A stretch of 46,302 bases of DNA from Gammaproteobacteria bacterium. GTDB taxonomy: Bacteria > Pseudomonadota > Gammaproteobacteria > JAHELT01. The notes under the pieces are model-generated. The model did no database searches and had not been told where the DNA came from. It saw nothing but the letters and a program-made list of their open reading frames with translations. This document shows, one piece after another, positions 37,210 through 46,252 of this stretch. Position 1 is the stretch's first letter, and every line of letters begins with the position of its first letter. The stretch covers positions 1 through 46,302 of the forward strand of contig JAOTYY010000002.1 in the NCBI GenBank assembly GCA_029861595.1, written 5' to 3'. The translations under genes were made by a program, and so were the position numbers.

Positions 37210-37713
37210 ATGGGCAGATTGTTAACCCTGGGCAGGGTGTCGGGCATATTCGGCGTCAAGGGCTGGGTACGAGTGCACTCCTACACCGAGCCGCGCGAGC
37301 GAATTCTCGACTACAAACCATGGATACTGCTTGCTGACGGCGAGCAGATGCCGGTCGAGTTACTTGACGGGCGCCGACACGGAAACGCGGTTGTCGCACT
37401 GCTGCCGGACAGTACGGCACCGGAGCAGGCGGCACGCTACGTCGGTGCGGAAATCGCGGTGGCACGCGAGCTTCTGCCGGCTGCCACGGACGAGTCGATC
37501 CTGTGGGCGGATCTGGAAGGCATGCAGGTGTCGACTGCCGACGGCTGTGATCTGGGAGTGGTGGATCATCTCCTGGAAACGGGCGCCAATGATGTGCTGG
37601 TGGTGAAGGGAACGGGGCGCGAGCGTTTGATTCCCTGGCTGCGGGATACGGTGATAAAGGGCATCGATCTGGCCGAGGGACGGCTGGTGGTGGACTGGGA
37701 CCCGGATTTCTAG
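37210..37713 (+). CDS. rimM: Ribosome maturation factor RimM
   Basis: A 167-residue factor that helps 16S rRNA head maturation and binds S19. The N-terminal barrel has LGRVSGIFGVKGWVRVHSYT and the C-terminal PRC-like barrel has DLGVVDHLLETGANDVLVVKG and ERLIPWLRDTVIK (parts: GANDVLVVKG, LIPWLRDTV). Length is close to E. coli RimM (182). GGGACGG precedes the ATG. Co-transcribed with rpsP and trmD. Confidence 0.97.
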   Translation: MGRLLTLGRVSGIFGVKGWVRVHSYTEPRERILDYKPWILLADGEQMPVELLDGRRHGNAVVALLPDSTAPEQAARYVGAEIAVARELLPAATDESILWADLEGMQVSTADGCDLGVVDHLLETGANDVLVVKGTGRERLIPWLRDTVIKGIDLAEGRLVVDWDPDF

Positions 37714-37820
37714 CGTCCTGTCGCCGCTGAGCGCGCCGGTCCCGCGTGCCGACAATTTGGGGCACACGGTCTGCGCTCGGTACGAACGCGGCGGTTGGGA
37801 CGGGACACTGGGATGAAGTC

Positions 37821-38585
37821 GTGGAAATCCACGCGATCACGCTGATTCCGGAACTGGTGACGGCAGTTACTGGGTATGGGGTAACCGGGCGCGCAGTGCA
37901 GCGCGGGCTGTTGAGCGTGGTTACCTGGAATCCGCGAGACTATACGGACGACGTTCACCGGACCGTCGACGATCGTGCCTACGGCGGTGGGCCCGGCATG
38001 GTTATGAAGGCCGAGCCACTGTCCGCAGCGTTGGCTGGGGCGAGAACTGCCGCGCCGATGGACAGCACGGTCGTGTATTTGAGTCCGCAGGGGCGGCCGA
38101 TCGAGCAGCAGATGCTGGTCACGCAGGGCCGCAAGCCGGGGCTGATACTGGTGTGCGGACGTTATGAAGGCGTCGATGAGCGGTTTGTCGAGACCGATGT
38201 CGATGAGGAATGGTCGCTGGGTGACTACGTGCTCAGTGGCGGCGAGTTGGCGGCGATGGTGGTGATCGACGCACTGGCGCGCCTGCAGCCGGGCGCTTTG
38301 GGTGATGCCCAGTCCGCCGAGCAGGACTCGTTCAGCGACGCGCTGCTGGATCACCCGCACTATACGCGGCCCGAGAATTTCTGTTCGCGGTGCGTGCCGG
38401 CGGTGTTGTTGAGCGGCGATCATGCCGCCATCGCACGCTGGCGCCGTCAACAGGCACTGGGCAGGACCTGGCAGCGGCGGCCGGAATTACTGGCGCGCTT
38501 GCGCCTGAGCGGCGAAGACGAGCGATTGCTGGAAGAGTACAAACGACAACTGGGGAATCGAAATCCCGGTGCAGGAGACGACTGA
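37821..38585 (+). CDS. trmD: tRNA (guanine37-N1)-methyltransferase
   Basis: A 254-residue SPOUT methyltransferase that makes m1G37 in tRNAs and keeps the reading frame. The knot region has [20 protein letters not shown] and [25 protein letters not shown] near the C-terminal linker is also typical. The GTG at 37821 is chosen ([11 protein letters not shown] follows); the frame is open upstream to 37746. GGGATGA is before it. The stop shares one base with the rplS start (TGATG), so the two are coupled. Confidence 0.97.
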   Translation: MEIHAITLIPELVTAVTGYGVTGRAVQRGLLSVVTWNPRDYTDDVHRTVDDRAYGGGPGMVMKAEPLSAALAGARTAAPMDSTVVYLSPQGRPIEQQMLVTQGRKPGLILVCGRYEGVDERFVETDVDEEWSLGDYVLSGGELAAMVVIDALARLQPGALGDAQSAEQDSFSDALLDHPHYTRPENFCSRCVPAVLLSGDHAAIARWRRQQALGRTWQRRPELLARLRLSGEDERLLEEYKRQLGNRNPGAGDD

Positions 38586-38929
38586 TGAGTAACCTGATAA
38601 ACGAAATCGAAGCCGAACAGATGGACAAGCAGGTCCCCGAGTTTTCGCCCGGCGATACGGTTGTCGTGCAAGTGAAAGTGAAAGAAGGCAGCCGCGAACG
38701 CCTGCAGGCATTCGAGGGCGTGTGCATCGCAAAACGCAATCGCGGTCTGAACTCGTCTTTCACGGTGCGCAAGATGTCGCATGGCGAAGGTGTCGAGCGC
38801 GTGTTCCAGACATTCAGTCCCCTGCTGGCGGACATCAAGGTCAAACGCCGCGGCAAGGTGCGCCGCGCGAAACTCTACTACCTGCGGGGACGCACCGGAA
38901 AATCGGCGCGCATTCGCGAAAAATTGTAA
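38585..38929 (+). CDS. rplS: 50S ribosomal protein L19
   Basis: A 114-residue large-subunit protein at the 30S-50S interface. [49 protein letters not shown] and [20 protein letters not shown], cited in parts: [27 protein letters not shown]. Length equals E. coli L19. The ATG overlaps the trmD stop. The frame is open upstream to 38390 inside trmD, which is a shadow. Confidence 0.98.
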   Translation: MSNLINEIEAEQMDKQVPEFSPGDTVVVQVKVKEGSRERLQAFEGVCIAKRNRGLNSSFTVRKMSHGEGVERVFQTFSPLLADIKVKRRGKVRRAKLYYLRGRTGKSARIREKL

Positions 38930-38980
38930 ATCCGGGTACGCCGTGCTGCGCTGGATGCCCGAGCGGATTCCAGCCCGTAA

Positions 38981-40771
38981 ATGACTGCTGAAATCCGCGT
39001 GCGTGCGATTGCGGGTCTGCCGCTGCTGGTGGCGGCACTGCTCGCACCTGTCTCCGGTCACGCGCAAGCACTGACAACGATCACCGAGATCGGCCGCTCC
39101 GGCGCGCCCGGTCTGGCGCTGCGCCTGATGGACAGCCAGCAGCCGGATTCCGCCAACGACCCTGCCGCCTGGTTCGAGTGGGAGCGCGCGCGCATCGCAA
39201 TGCTGGTTCAGTGGCGGCAGTGGCAACGCGGACTCGCACGCCTCGATGCGATTCCCGCGGGCATGCCACCGGCCACGCAGCGCTGGGCGGCCACACAACG
39301 TGCCTGGTTTCGTCTGGCGTTGGGCGATGCACCGGCCGCTCGCCGCGACCTGCGCCGACTGTTGTGGCACAACCCTTCGATAGATGCAGCGCAGCGCAGC
39401 GCCTGGCGACAGTTGATCGTGCGCAGCTACCTGCTCGAGGACGATTTCGACGATGCCGTGACGGCCATGCGTCGCTATCAGCAGGACTACCGGGACGCGC
39501 AACCAGCGTGGCGCGTGTTGCGCGCCCGCGTGCTGCTCAGCGCGGGGCAGACGGGCCGTGTCGAATCGATACTGGAGGGTATTACAACGCCGGAGGCCGA
39601 TGCGTTGCGGACGCTGGACCGCTTACGCCAGCGCGCGGCTTCGCCGGCGAAGGTGTTCGAAGAAACCAGGAAACGCGCGGAAAGTATCAAATCGCCACAG
39701 GACAAAGCCCGTGCCTGGGCGATAGCCGTGCACGCCGCCGAGGCGATGAGCAGCAGTGCATGGGTAGCATTGGCACTCGATCAGGGCATTCGCTACGCTG
39801 CGGCGCTGGATCGCAACGACAAACTTTTTGCCCTCGACGCACGGCAATTATGGGCTGCGTATCATCGTTACGGGCGCCTGGTAGGGAACAGCGTGCAATT
39901 GCTGGTGGGTAACGATCTGGCATGGATGGAGGAGGCGGAAAAATCGTTGCCTCTGGCGCCGATTCGCGCGCGGGCGCTGTTGTCAGTGGTGGCTTTCGAA
40001 GGCGCCAGCGCCGAGATCCGTGAGCTGGCTCACGGCCGCCTGGCCACCTTGCTGGCCAGGGAGCCCGGTGGATTTTTTGTCTTGCGAGAGTTGTATCTGG
40101 ATACCGACCGGTTTCCGGACATCGCCGACGTGCCAGCCTCGGTGCGCTACAGACTGGCGGATTTTGCGTTGAGCCGTGCGGACATCGAGCTCGCTACGCA
40201 GATCATGTCGACACTGGACTCTGCGCCGGCCGGTGCAGATGTGTTCGAGTGGCAGTTGCGCCGTGCCCGCATATTGACCATGGGTGGACGCAGCGATGCC
40301 GCAGCGGCAGCTTTACACACGCTGCTGGAGAGCAATCACCAACCGTCTGCGGCGGCACTGGATCGTCTGCTACAGGTGGTGTTCGATTTGCAGGCGGTTG
40401 GCGCGGACCAGGCGGTTGTGGGCGTGCTGGAGCGGGTGCTGGCACAGCCGATCACGCCCGAGCAGCGTCGGGAAATTCTATTCTGGCGCGCTGAATCGTG
40501 GAAAGCGTTGCACAAATACACGCTGGCGGCACACGATTTCATGCGCTCGGCGACCTTGCTGGATCCCCAGGCGGCAGATCCCTGGGGCCAGACCGCACGC
40601 TACAACGCAGCCGAGTCGCTGAGCGAAGCAGGTCTGGTCGACGATGCCGAGCGCATTTACCGGGCACTGCTGCGCGTCACCGAGGATGCAGATCGTAAAG
40701 GCGTGCTGCGTATGCGCCTGCAGCAGTTATGGTTGCGCGACGCGGCGCAAGACAATGTAGGCAGGGATTGA
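38981..40771 (+). CDS. Large exported repeat protein, hypothetical
   Basis: A 596-residue protein with a signal peptide (cut near GHAQA, residue about 30) and an almost fully helical body with TPR-like repeats (QWQRGLARLDAIPAG, AWRVLRARVLLSAGQTGRVESIL, AESLSEAGLVDDAERIYRALL). A periplasmic solenoid scaffold is likely. I do not recognise a named family. It follows rplS by 51 bases and may be transcribed with the ribosomal genes. ATG 38981 has no strong ribosome site. It precedes htpG by 57 bases. Base composition is like the neighbours. Confidence 0.78.
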   Translation: MTAEIRVRAIAGLPLLVAALLAPVSGHAQALTTITEIGRSGAPGLALRLMDSQQPDSANDPAAWFEWERARIAMLVQWRQWQRGLARLDAIPAGMPPATQRWAATQRAWFRLALGDAPAARRDLRRLLWHNPSIDAAQRSAWRQLIVRSYLLEDDFDDAVTAMRRYQQDYRDAQPAWRVLRARVLLSAGQTGRVESILEGITTPEADALRTLDRLRQRAASPAKVFEETRKRAESIKSPQDKARAWAIAVHAAEAMSSSAWVALALDQGIRYAAALDRNDKLFALDARQLWAAYHRYGRLVGNSVQLLVGNDLAWMEEAEKSLPLAPIRARALLSVVAFEGASAEIRELAHGRLATLLAREPGGFFVLRELYLDTDRFPDIADVPASVRYRLADFALSRADIELATQIMSTLDSAPAGADVFEWQLRRARILTMGGRSDAAAAALHTLLESNHQPSAAALDRLLQVVFDLQAVGADQAVVGVLERVLAQPITPEQRREILFWRAESWKALHKYTLAAHDFMRSATLLDPQAADPWGQTARYNAAESLSEAGLVDDAERIYRALLRVTEDADRKGVLRMRLQQLWLRDAAQDNVGRD

Positions 40772-40828
40772 AAGTTTGACACGCAGCGCCATATTCAGGC
40801 GTTGCACCGACGAGTACGAGGATCGATC

Positions 40829-42721
40829 ATGAGCGAGTCCGTTAAAGAAACGCACGAATTTCAAACCGAAGTCGCGCAACTGCTGCGACTGATGATCCAT
40901 TCCTTGTACTCGAACAAGGAAATCTTCCTTCGCGAGCTCATCTCAAACGCTTCCGATGCCTGCGATAAGCTGCGTTTCGAAGCGCTGAGTGACGATTCTC
41001 TGTTCGGTGGCGACAGTGAATTGGTCATCCACCTGGCGTTCGACAAGGATGCACGCACCGTCACGGTGCGTGACAACGGCATCGGTATGAACCGCGAGGA
41101 GGTTGTCGAAAACATCGGCACCATCGCGAGGTCCGGTACCCGTCAGTTTCTCGACAAACTGACCGGCGATCAGGCGGCCGATGCGCAGCTGATCGGCCAG
41201 TTCGGTGTCGGTTTCTACTCCTCGTTCATCGTCGCCGAAAGTGTCGTGCTGTATTCGCGTCGCGCCGGCGATCCGGTCGAAGCCGGCGTACGCTGGGAAT
41301 CGCACGGCGGTGATGGCTACACACTGGAAAACGTGGCGCGCGAGCATCACGGCACTGAAGTCGTGCTTGCTTTACGCGAAGACGCCGACGAGTTTCTGGA
41401 TGCATGGCGTCTGCGCGGCATCGTGAAGAAGTACTCCGACCACATCACCTTTCCGGTACGCATGCAGAGCACGGAAAAGGACGGTGAGGATGAAGCCACC
41501 GACGCGGGTGAGGAAACGGTCAATGCAGCATCCGCGCTGTGGATGCGTGCCAAGAAAGATATCAGTGACGAAGAATACCAGACGTTCTATAAACACCTGA
41601 GCCATGATTTCGAAGATCCACTGACGTGGACGCACAATCGTGTTGAGGGTAAATACGAGTATACGACGTTGCTCTACTTGCCGGCTCGTGCGCCGTTCGA
41701 CCTTTGGGATCGCGACCATATACACGGCATCAAGTTGTATGTGCAGCGCGTGTTCATCATGGACGACAGTGAGCAGTTGATCCCGCGCTACCTGCGTTTC
41801 GTGCGTGGCCTGGTGGATTCCAGCGACTTGCCGCTGAACGTGTCACGCGAGATCCTGCAAAGCAACAAGGTTATCGACAGCATCCGCTCGGGGTCGGTGA
41901 AAAAGATACTCGCCTTATTGCAGGATCTGGCCGACAAAGAGCCGGAAAAATATGCGTCGTTCTGGACCGAGTTCGGTCGTGTTTTGAAAGAAGGTCCGGG
42001 CGAAGACCACGCCAATCGTGAAGCCATCGCCAAATTGTTGCGCTTTGCCTCGACCCACAGCGACAGCGAGGAACAGACGGTGTCCCTTGATCAGTACATC
42101 GAGCGCATGGGTGAAGGCCAGGCGCATATTTACTACATCACAGCGGATGCGTTCAATGCGGCAAAGAACAGCCCGCATCTCGAAAGCCTGCGTGCTGAGG
42201 GCACCGAGGTGCTGCTGATGTATGACCGCGTCGATGACTGGATGATGTCGTTTCTGCAGGAATACGAGGGCAAGAAACTGGTCTCCGTGGCGAAAGGTGA
42301 ATGGCCCGATACGGCCGATGACGACGTGGATACATCCGCGCCAGAGGATGGTTCCGACAAAGAATTGACGAAGCGAATCGGCGATGCGCTGGGCGAACGG
42401 GTCGACGAGGTGCGCGTGTCCAAGCGCCTCACTACCTCACCCGCCTGTCTGGTATTCAAGGAGCACGAAATGGCACTGCACATGCAGGCGCTGTTGAAGC
42501 AGGCCGGACACGACGTGCCCTCCAGCAAGCCTACACTGGAAATTAATCCTGCACATCCGTTGCTGGTCCGAATGGACGGCGAGACTGACGACACGCGATT
42601 TGGCGAATGGGCCAGTATACTGCTCGACCAGGCGATACTCGCCGAAGGCGGGCAACTGGAAGATCCCGCCGGTTTTGTTAAACGGTTAAACGACGTGATG
42701 CTGGCAATGGGCGAGGATTAA
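40829..42721 (+). CDS. htpG: Chaperone protein HtpG (Hsp90)
   Basis: A 630-residue ATP-dependent chaperone. The GHKL ATPase domain has LYSNKEIFLRELISNASDA, VRDNGIGM, GTIARSGT and GQFGVGFYS. The middle domain has LPLNVSREILQ, and the C-terminal dimerisation domain ends the protein at about 540-630. The KFENLCK-like length and order match E. coli HtpG (624). ATG 40829 is chosen with GAGG seven bases upstream; an in-frame ATG at 40802 is less likely. No heat-shock promoter is evident. Confidence 0.98.
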   Translation: MSESVKETHEFQTEVAQLLRLMIHSLYSNKEIFLRELISNASDACDKLRFEALSDDSLFGGDSELVIHLAFDKDARTVTVRDNGIGMNREEVVENIGTIARSGTRQFLDKLTGDQAADAQLIGQFGVGFYSSFIVAESVVLYSRRAGDPVEAGVRWESHGGDGYTLENVAREHHGTEVVLALREDADEFLDAWRLRGIVKKYSDHITFPVRMQSTEKDGEDEATDAGEETVNAASALWMRAKKDISDEEYQTFYKHLSHDFEDPLTWTHNRVEGKYEYTTLLYLPARAPFDLWDRDHIHGIKLYVQRVFIMDDSEQLIPRYLRFVRGLVDSSDLPLNVSREILQSNKVIDSIRSGSVKKILALLQDLADKEPEKYASFWTEFGRVLKEGPGEDHANREAIAKLLRFASTHSDSEEQTVSLDQYIERMGEGQAHIYYITADAFNAAKNSPHLESLRAEGTEVLLMYDRVDDWMMSFLQEYEGKKLVSVAKGEWPDTADDDVDTSAPEDGSDKELTKRIGDALGERVDEVRVSKRLTTSPACLVFKEHEMALHMQALLKQAGHDVPSSKPTLEINPAHPLLVRMDGETDDTRFGEWASILLDQAILAEGGQLEDPAGFVKRLNDVMLAMGED

Positions 42722-42775
42722 TAGTCGTAGGCAAACGCGGGGGGCGGGTTGCCGTGGCTTGGGGGCCGAAAACGG

Positions 42776-43216
42776 ATGGACGAAGTGAGAATTATTCTGC
42801 TCGCGGAAGACAACGTCGACCATGCGGAGTTGTTGATGCGCAGCTTCGAGAATCATCGCGTGCCAAACAAAATCTACCACGTGCGCGATGGCGAAGAGGC
42901 CCTGAGTTACCTGTTCCGCCGCGGCGAGTTTGCCGATCCCGAGCTCAGTCCACGACCGCACCTCATCCTGCTGGATCTTAAAATGCCCAAGGTGAACGGT
43001 ATCGAAGTGCTGCAGCGCATCCGTGCCGCCGAGGAGTTCCTGGATGTACCGGTGGTGATGCTGTCCTCCTCGGACGCCGAACCGGATGTCGAGCAGGCCT
43101 ATGGACTGCACGTAAACAGCTATCTGGTGAAACCTCTGGATTTCGGTCAGTTCGCTCAGCTCATGGACGACGTCGGCTACTACTGGTTGAACTGGAACTA
43201 CCGTCCGAAACCGTAA
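42776..43216 (+). CDS. Single-domain response regulator (Rcp1-like)
   Basis: A 146-residue receiver-domain protein with no output domain. It has the acidic pocket (AEDN, about 10-13), the phospho-acceptor D67 (LLDLKMP), Ser/Thr position in MLSSSD and Lys119 (YLVKP). The insert DPELSPRPHL before the Asp and the LFRRGEF stretch are typical of Rcp1/CheY-like regulators linked with phytochrome-type kinases. No histidine kinase is in the window, so it is an orphan. ATG 42776 has GGGGG upstream. It follows htpG by 54 bases but need not be in its operon. Confidence 0.9.
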   Translation: MDEVRIILLAEDNVDHAELLMRSFENHRVPNKIYHVRDGEEALSYLFRRGEFADPELSPRPHLILLDLKMPKVNGIEVLQRIRAAEEFLDVPVVMLSSSDAEPDVEQAYGLHVNSYLVKPLDFGQFAQLMDDVGYYWLNWNYRPKP

Positions 43217-43383
43217 CCATTCCCCACAAGGGGGACACAGGCAGCCCGCACGGGAAACGCGTGCTGCGTGCAGCAGGCAGGCACCCCGGCCTTGAATAAG
43301 GGTGGCCTGCGAAGTACAGTTGCGTGCGCTTCGTTCCGCTCGAAAAAGCGGCTCAAGCTCATCCATATTATCGAGTGTTTCTA

Positions 43384-43695
43384 ATGAGACTAATATTCGC
43401 TTCTCTGCTGCTCAGCAGCTTGATCTTGCCCGCCGCCTGGGCCGCTGGCGACGCCGGCGCCGGCGAGCACAAGGCGCAAACCTGCATGGGGTGCCATGGA
43501 ACGCCCGGATACAGCAACGTATACCCAAGCTATCACGTGCCCAAGCTGGGCGGACAGCATGCCGAGTACATCGTTGCGGCGCTCAAAGCCTATGCCAGCA
43601 AGCAACGACCGCACGGGACCATGCACGCCAACGCGGTATCTCTAAACGATCAGGATATGGCCGATATCGCGGCCTTCTTTGCCAGTTTCGAATAG
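43384..43695 (+). CDS. Periplasmic class I cytochrome c (first of a pair)
   Basis: A 103-residue monohaem cytochrome. Signal peptide to about residue 20 (PAAWA), haem motif CMGCH (C34, C37, H38) and a likely axial Met80 in GTMHAN, with PxLxGQH-like PKLGGQHAEYI and DMADIAAFFA at the end. Belongs to the c553/c554-type family. Its stop precedes the second cytochrome by 11 bases, so the pair forms a unit and could pass electrons to a terminal oxidase. Confidence 0.9.
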   Translation: MRLIFASLLLSSLILPAAWAAGDAGAGEHKAQTCMGCHGTPGYSNVYPSYHVPKLGGQHAEYIVAALKAYASKQRPHGTMHANAVSLNDQDMADIAAFFASFE

Positions 43696-43706
43696 TGGAG
43701 CACCTC

Positions 43707-44033
43707 ATGAGATTGATACTGACCGTGCTGTTCAGCATCGCATTGGGGATGACGGCCGCCACCGTTTCGGCCGCCGGTGATGCGGACAAAGGCAAGGAGA
43801 AGTCCGCGGTTTGTGCCAGTTGCCACGGTGTCGACGGTAACAGCACCATACCCGCCAACCCGCGCCTCGCGGGCCAGCACGCCTCGTACCTGCTGCAGGC
43901 GTTGCATGACTACAAATCGGGCGCGCGCAAAAACCCGATAATGGCCGGTTTCGCCGGTACGCTGTCCGAGGAGGATATGCAGGATCTGGCGGCGTATTTC
44001 GCCAGTCAATCTGGCCTCGCGACGCCGGACTAG
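43707..44033 (+). CDS. Periplasmic class I cytochrome c (second of a pair)
   Basis: A 108-residue monohaem cytochrome. Signal peptide to about residue 22, CASCH (C36, C39, H40), NPRLAGQHASYLLQAL and a likely axial Met79 in NPIMAGF. DMQDLAAYFAS closes the fold. It resembles its neighbour (similar GQHA and AAFFA/AAYFA ends), suggesting tandem duplication or a two-domain cytochrome split in two genes. GGAG precedes the ATG. The frame is open upstream through the first cytochrome gene, which is a shadow. Confidence 0.92.
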   Translation: MRLILTVLFSIALGMTAATVSAAGDADKGKEKSAVCASCHGVDGNSTIPANPRLAGQHASYLLQALHDYKSGARKNPIMAGFAGTLSEEDMQDLAAYFASQSGLATPD

Positions 44034-44064
44034 CCTGCAACAAGCAGGCTGCCCCGTTTCGATA

Positions 44065-44322
44065 TCAGTGTGCGCTGTCGGGTGCCGGTCTCTCGGTATC
44101 TGGCATTTGCAGGTGGTAGCCCTGCGTGGTGAGATTCTGCAGCACGGCGGCAGCGGTTTCCTTCGCCAGTACCCGCCGCGCCGTCATTTCGAATTCCACA
44201 ACAAATTGCAACTCACCGAGCAGTTGCGCTAAACCCGGCGGCAGCCGGGTGAAATCGCCGCGGCGATCGAGGTAAACATAAACGTCGCGTTTGGCAAGGC
44301 TTTTGTAAACGTAACACTGCAT
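44065..44322 (-). CDS. ycgL: YcgL-family protein
   Basis: An 85-residue cytoplasmic protein of the YcgL family (DUF709). CYVYKSLAKRDVYVYLDRRGDF and LTTQGYHLQMP match the known pattern (E. coli YcgL: IYRSSKRDQTYLYV...). The function is unknown; it is mainly in Gammaproteobacteria. Start ATG 44322 or GTG 44325. Palindrome C begins at 44326, directly before the start, so no ribosome-binding site is visible and translation may be weak. It is convergent with the cytochrome genes. Confidence 0.85.
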   Translation of the reverse strand: MQCYVYKSLAKRDVYVYLDRRGDFTRLPPGLAQLLGELQFVVEFEMTARRVLAKETAAAVLQNLTTQGYHLQMPDTERPAPDSAH

Positions 44323-44325
44323 CAC

Positions 44326-44370
44326 GGGGACAGTTTACTTATTTTGCAAAAGAAATAAGTAAACTGTCTC
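44326..44370. repeat. Long palindrome C (GGGACAGTTTACTTATTT), REP/RAYT-like
   Basis: GGGACAGTTTACTTATTT (44327-44344) pairs with AAATAAGTAAACTGTCTC (44353-44370) at 17 of 18 positions around an 8-base loop. It abuts the ycgL start codon. This sequence type is typical of palindromes linked with RAYT (IS200-like) transposases. The window has no RAYT gene. Confidence 0.85.
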
Positions 44371-44423
44371 TGTAAGTCCTGGAACTTGGCGGAGCCAGTG
44401 TGGTCTGTTCGACTAGTTCGGCG

Positions 44424-44432
44424 TGTTATATT
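44424..44432 (+). promoter_or_regulatory. Predicted extended -10 promoter of the arsS-like gene
   Basis: TGTTATATT is an extended -10 element (TGn-TATATT) at 44424-44432, followed by a GC-rich run. The start site would be near 44439, giving a leader of about 17 bases that still holds the ribosome site GAGGGGG. No clear -35 is seen, as usual for extended -10 promoters. Confidence 0.4.
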
Positions 44433-44455
44433 CTGCGCCGTATGAGGGGGCCTGT

Positions 44456-45412
44456 ATGCACGCTACACTGCCGCGTTTGATAGAAAGTGATTTTCCGGCC
44501 ATCAGGCGCGCCGGGCTCGAGGTTCTGCAGATCAACCTGGGTTATCGTTGCAATCAGGCGTGCCTGCATTGCCACGTGAATGCTTCGCCCTATCGCAAAG
44601 AGGCGATGAGCCGGGCGACCGCCGAGCAAGTTGTGGAGTTCATGCAGGCGCGGGGTGTGGGCACTGTCGATTTGACTGGCGGGGCGCCGGAACTCAACGC
44701 CCAGTTCAGGTACCTGGTGGATGCCGCTGTCGGTGCCGGCGTGCACGTAATCGATCGTTGCAATCTGACTGTTCTGCAGGAGCCCGGCCAGGAAGAACTG
44801 GGCGAGTATCTGGCTGCACGCGGCGTGCACGTCATCGCTTCGCTGCCCTGTTACATGGAGGAAAATGTCGATGCGCAGCGCGGCGATGGCGTTTTCCAGC
44901 GCAGCATCGAGGGTTTGCGCAGACTGAACAAGTTGGGCTACGCTGGCGAGTACGGCGAACTGCTTCTGGATCTCGTTTACAACCCGCAAGGCCCGCAGCT
45001 GCCGCCGCCCCAGCAACAACTGCAGGTCGACTACAAGAAGCATCTGCGCGAGCACTTCGGCATCCGTTTCAATTCGCTGTTGACGCTGGCTAACCTGCCG
45101 ATCCAGCGATTCGGCAGCACACTGATTTCGCGGGGCCAGTTCGATGTTTACATGAGTTTGCTCAAGGGCGCACACCAGCCGGCCAACGTGCCTGGCGTGA
45201 TGTGCCGATCGCTGCTGAGCATCGACTACCAGGGGTACGTATACGACTGCGATTTCAATCAGATGCTGGGTGTTCCGCTGGGCGGTCAGCGGCGTCACAT
45301 TACCGATTTGCTCGCCACCCCGCTTGAGGGTGCGTCAATTGCAGTTGCCGATCATTGTTACGGCTGCACGGCCGGGCAGGGCTCCAGTTGCGGAGGCGCG
45401 CTCAGCGGTTGA
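44456..45412 (+). CDS. arsS: ArsS-type radical SAM/Cys-rich protein (arsenosugar biosynthesis family)
   Basis: A 318-residue radical SAM enzyme. The 4Fe-4S cluster binding motif is CNQACLHC (about residues 31-38). A Cys-rich C-terminal region follows: CRSLLS, YDCDFN and CYGCTAGQGSSCGG. This fold is known from the family that attaches 5-deoxyadenosyl to dimethylarsenite in arsenosugar synthesis; other members were first annotated as selenodomain proteins. All Cys codons here are TGC/TGT, with no internal TGA. ATG 44456 has GAGGGGG upstream. Adjacent to a glycosyltransferase; arsM, its usual partner, is not in the window. Confidence 0.87.
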   Translation: MHATLPRLIESDFPAIRRAGLEVLQINLGYRCNQACLHCHVNASPYRKEAMSRATAEQVVEFMQARGVGTVDLTGGAPELNAQFRYLVDAAVGAGVHVIDRCNLTVLQEPGQEELGEYLAARGVHVIASLPCYMEENVDAQRGDGVFQRSIEGLRRLNKLGYAGEYGELLLDLVYNPQGPQLPPPQQQLQVDYKKHLREHFGIRFNSLLTLANLPIQRFGSTLISRGQFDVYMSLLKGAHQPANVPGVMCRSLLSIDYQGYVYDCDFNQMLGVPLGGQRRHITDLLATPLEGASIAVADHCYGCTAGQGSSCGGALSG

Positions 45413-45501
45413 GCGGTTCCGGATACACGGTTTCGTCGCACCGGGATCGGACGGGCGGCACTGGACGCGTAGAGGCGTTGACGTGTGACCCCCGGATCCA
45501 T

Positions 45502-46188
45502 GTGAACAACTCACCGCTCGTCAGCGTAGTGATTCCCACCAGGAACGAGGCCGGGTGCATTGCCCAAACGCTCGCCAGCTTGCGATCGCTGCGCACTGCC
45601 GGGCACGAGGTTATCGTCGTCGATGCCGGCAGCACCGACGCGACGCAGGCACTGGCCAGCGGCGAATGCGACCGCATCATCACCAGTTCACCGGGACGCG
45701 CGCGGCAGCAGAATGCCGGTGCGCGGATCGCACGCGGCGACGTTTTCTGGTTTGTGCATGCCGATACGCAGATACCCAGCGCCGCCGCGAACGAACTCCT
45801 CGCGTGCGTGGCGAAACAGCCGAACTGCTGGGGTCGCTTCGACGTTCGCTTCACGTCGTCGCGGTTGGCGTTGCGCATAGTCGCCAAGTGCATGAACCTG
45901 CGCTCGCGGCTCACCGCTATCGCTACGGGAGATCAGGGATTGTTCGTGAGCCGTGAATATTTCCAACGCCTGCACGGGTTTGCAGACCAGGCGCTGATGG
46001 AAGACGTCGAGTTGACACGCCGCCTGAAGCGTATCGCGCCACCCCATTGCCTGAGTTCACCGATCGTGACATCGAGCCGTCGCTGGGAAACGCGTGGAAT
46101 TTTGCGCACTATCCTGCTGATGTGGTGGCTGCGCGCGGCGTATTTCTTCGGCGTGGATACCCAGCGCCTGGCGCGTTGGTATGCCTAG
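45502..46188 (+). CDS. GT2 glycosyltransferase, arsenosugar/selenodomain-associated type
   Basis: A 228-residue family 2 glycosyltransferase. VSVVIPTRNEAGCIAQTL (about residues 7-24) and VIVVDAGSTDAT form the nucleotide-sugar site, WFVHADTQIP has the DxD-like Asp, and ALMEDVELTRRLK the catalytic-region Glu/Asp. The last part is a short hydrophobic tail (TILLMWWLRAAYFFG). The family is often beside ArsS-type radical SAM genes, as here. GTG 45502 is the best in-frame start; a TTG at 45478 is possible, and an out-of-frame ATG at 45500 meets a stop at once. The gap from arsS is 89 bases. Confidence 0.85.
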   Translation: MNNSPLVSVVIPTRNEAGCIAQTLASLRSLRTAGHEVIVVDAGSTDATQALASGECDRIITSSPGRARQQNAGARIARGDVFWFVHADTQIPSAAANELLACVAKQPNCWGRFDVRFTSSRLALRIVAKCMNLRSRLTAIATGDQGLFVSREYFQRLHGFADQALMEDVELTRRLKRIAPPHCLSSPIVTSSRRWETRGILRTILLMWWLRAAYFFGVDTQRLARWYA

Positions 46189-46252
46189 CCCGCATGTTGC
46201 ACGCTGCTTGCGGTCGCCTTGTGGGAAAGGCGGTTGTCGAGGGTGTAAGATC

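Noticed and set aside
43302-43706. In-frame upstream extension of the second cytochrome gene through the first
   Set aside because: The second cytochrome has its own signal peptide and ribosome site at 43707, and the first is encoded in another frame.
45408-45412. Possible selenocysteine reading of the arsS stop TGA
   Set aside because: The Cys-rich motif is complete with ordinary Cys codons before the TGA, and no SECIS-like hairpin is evident directly after it.
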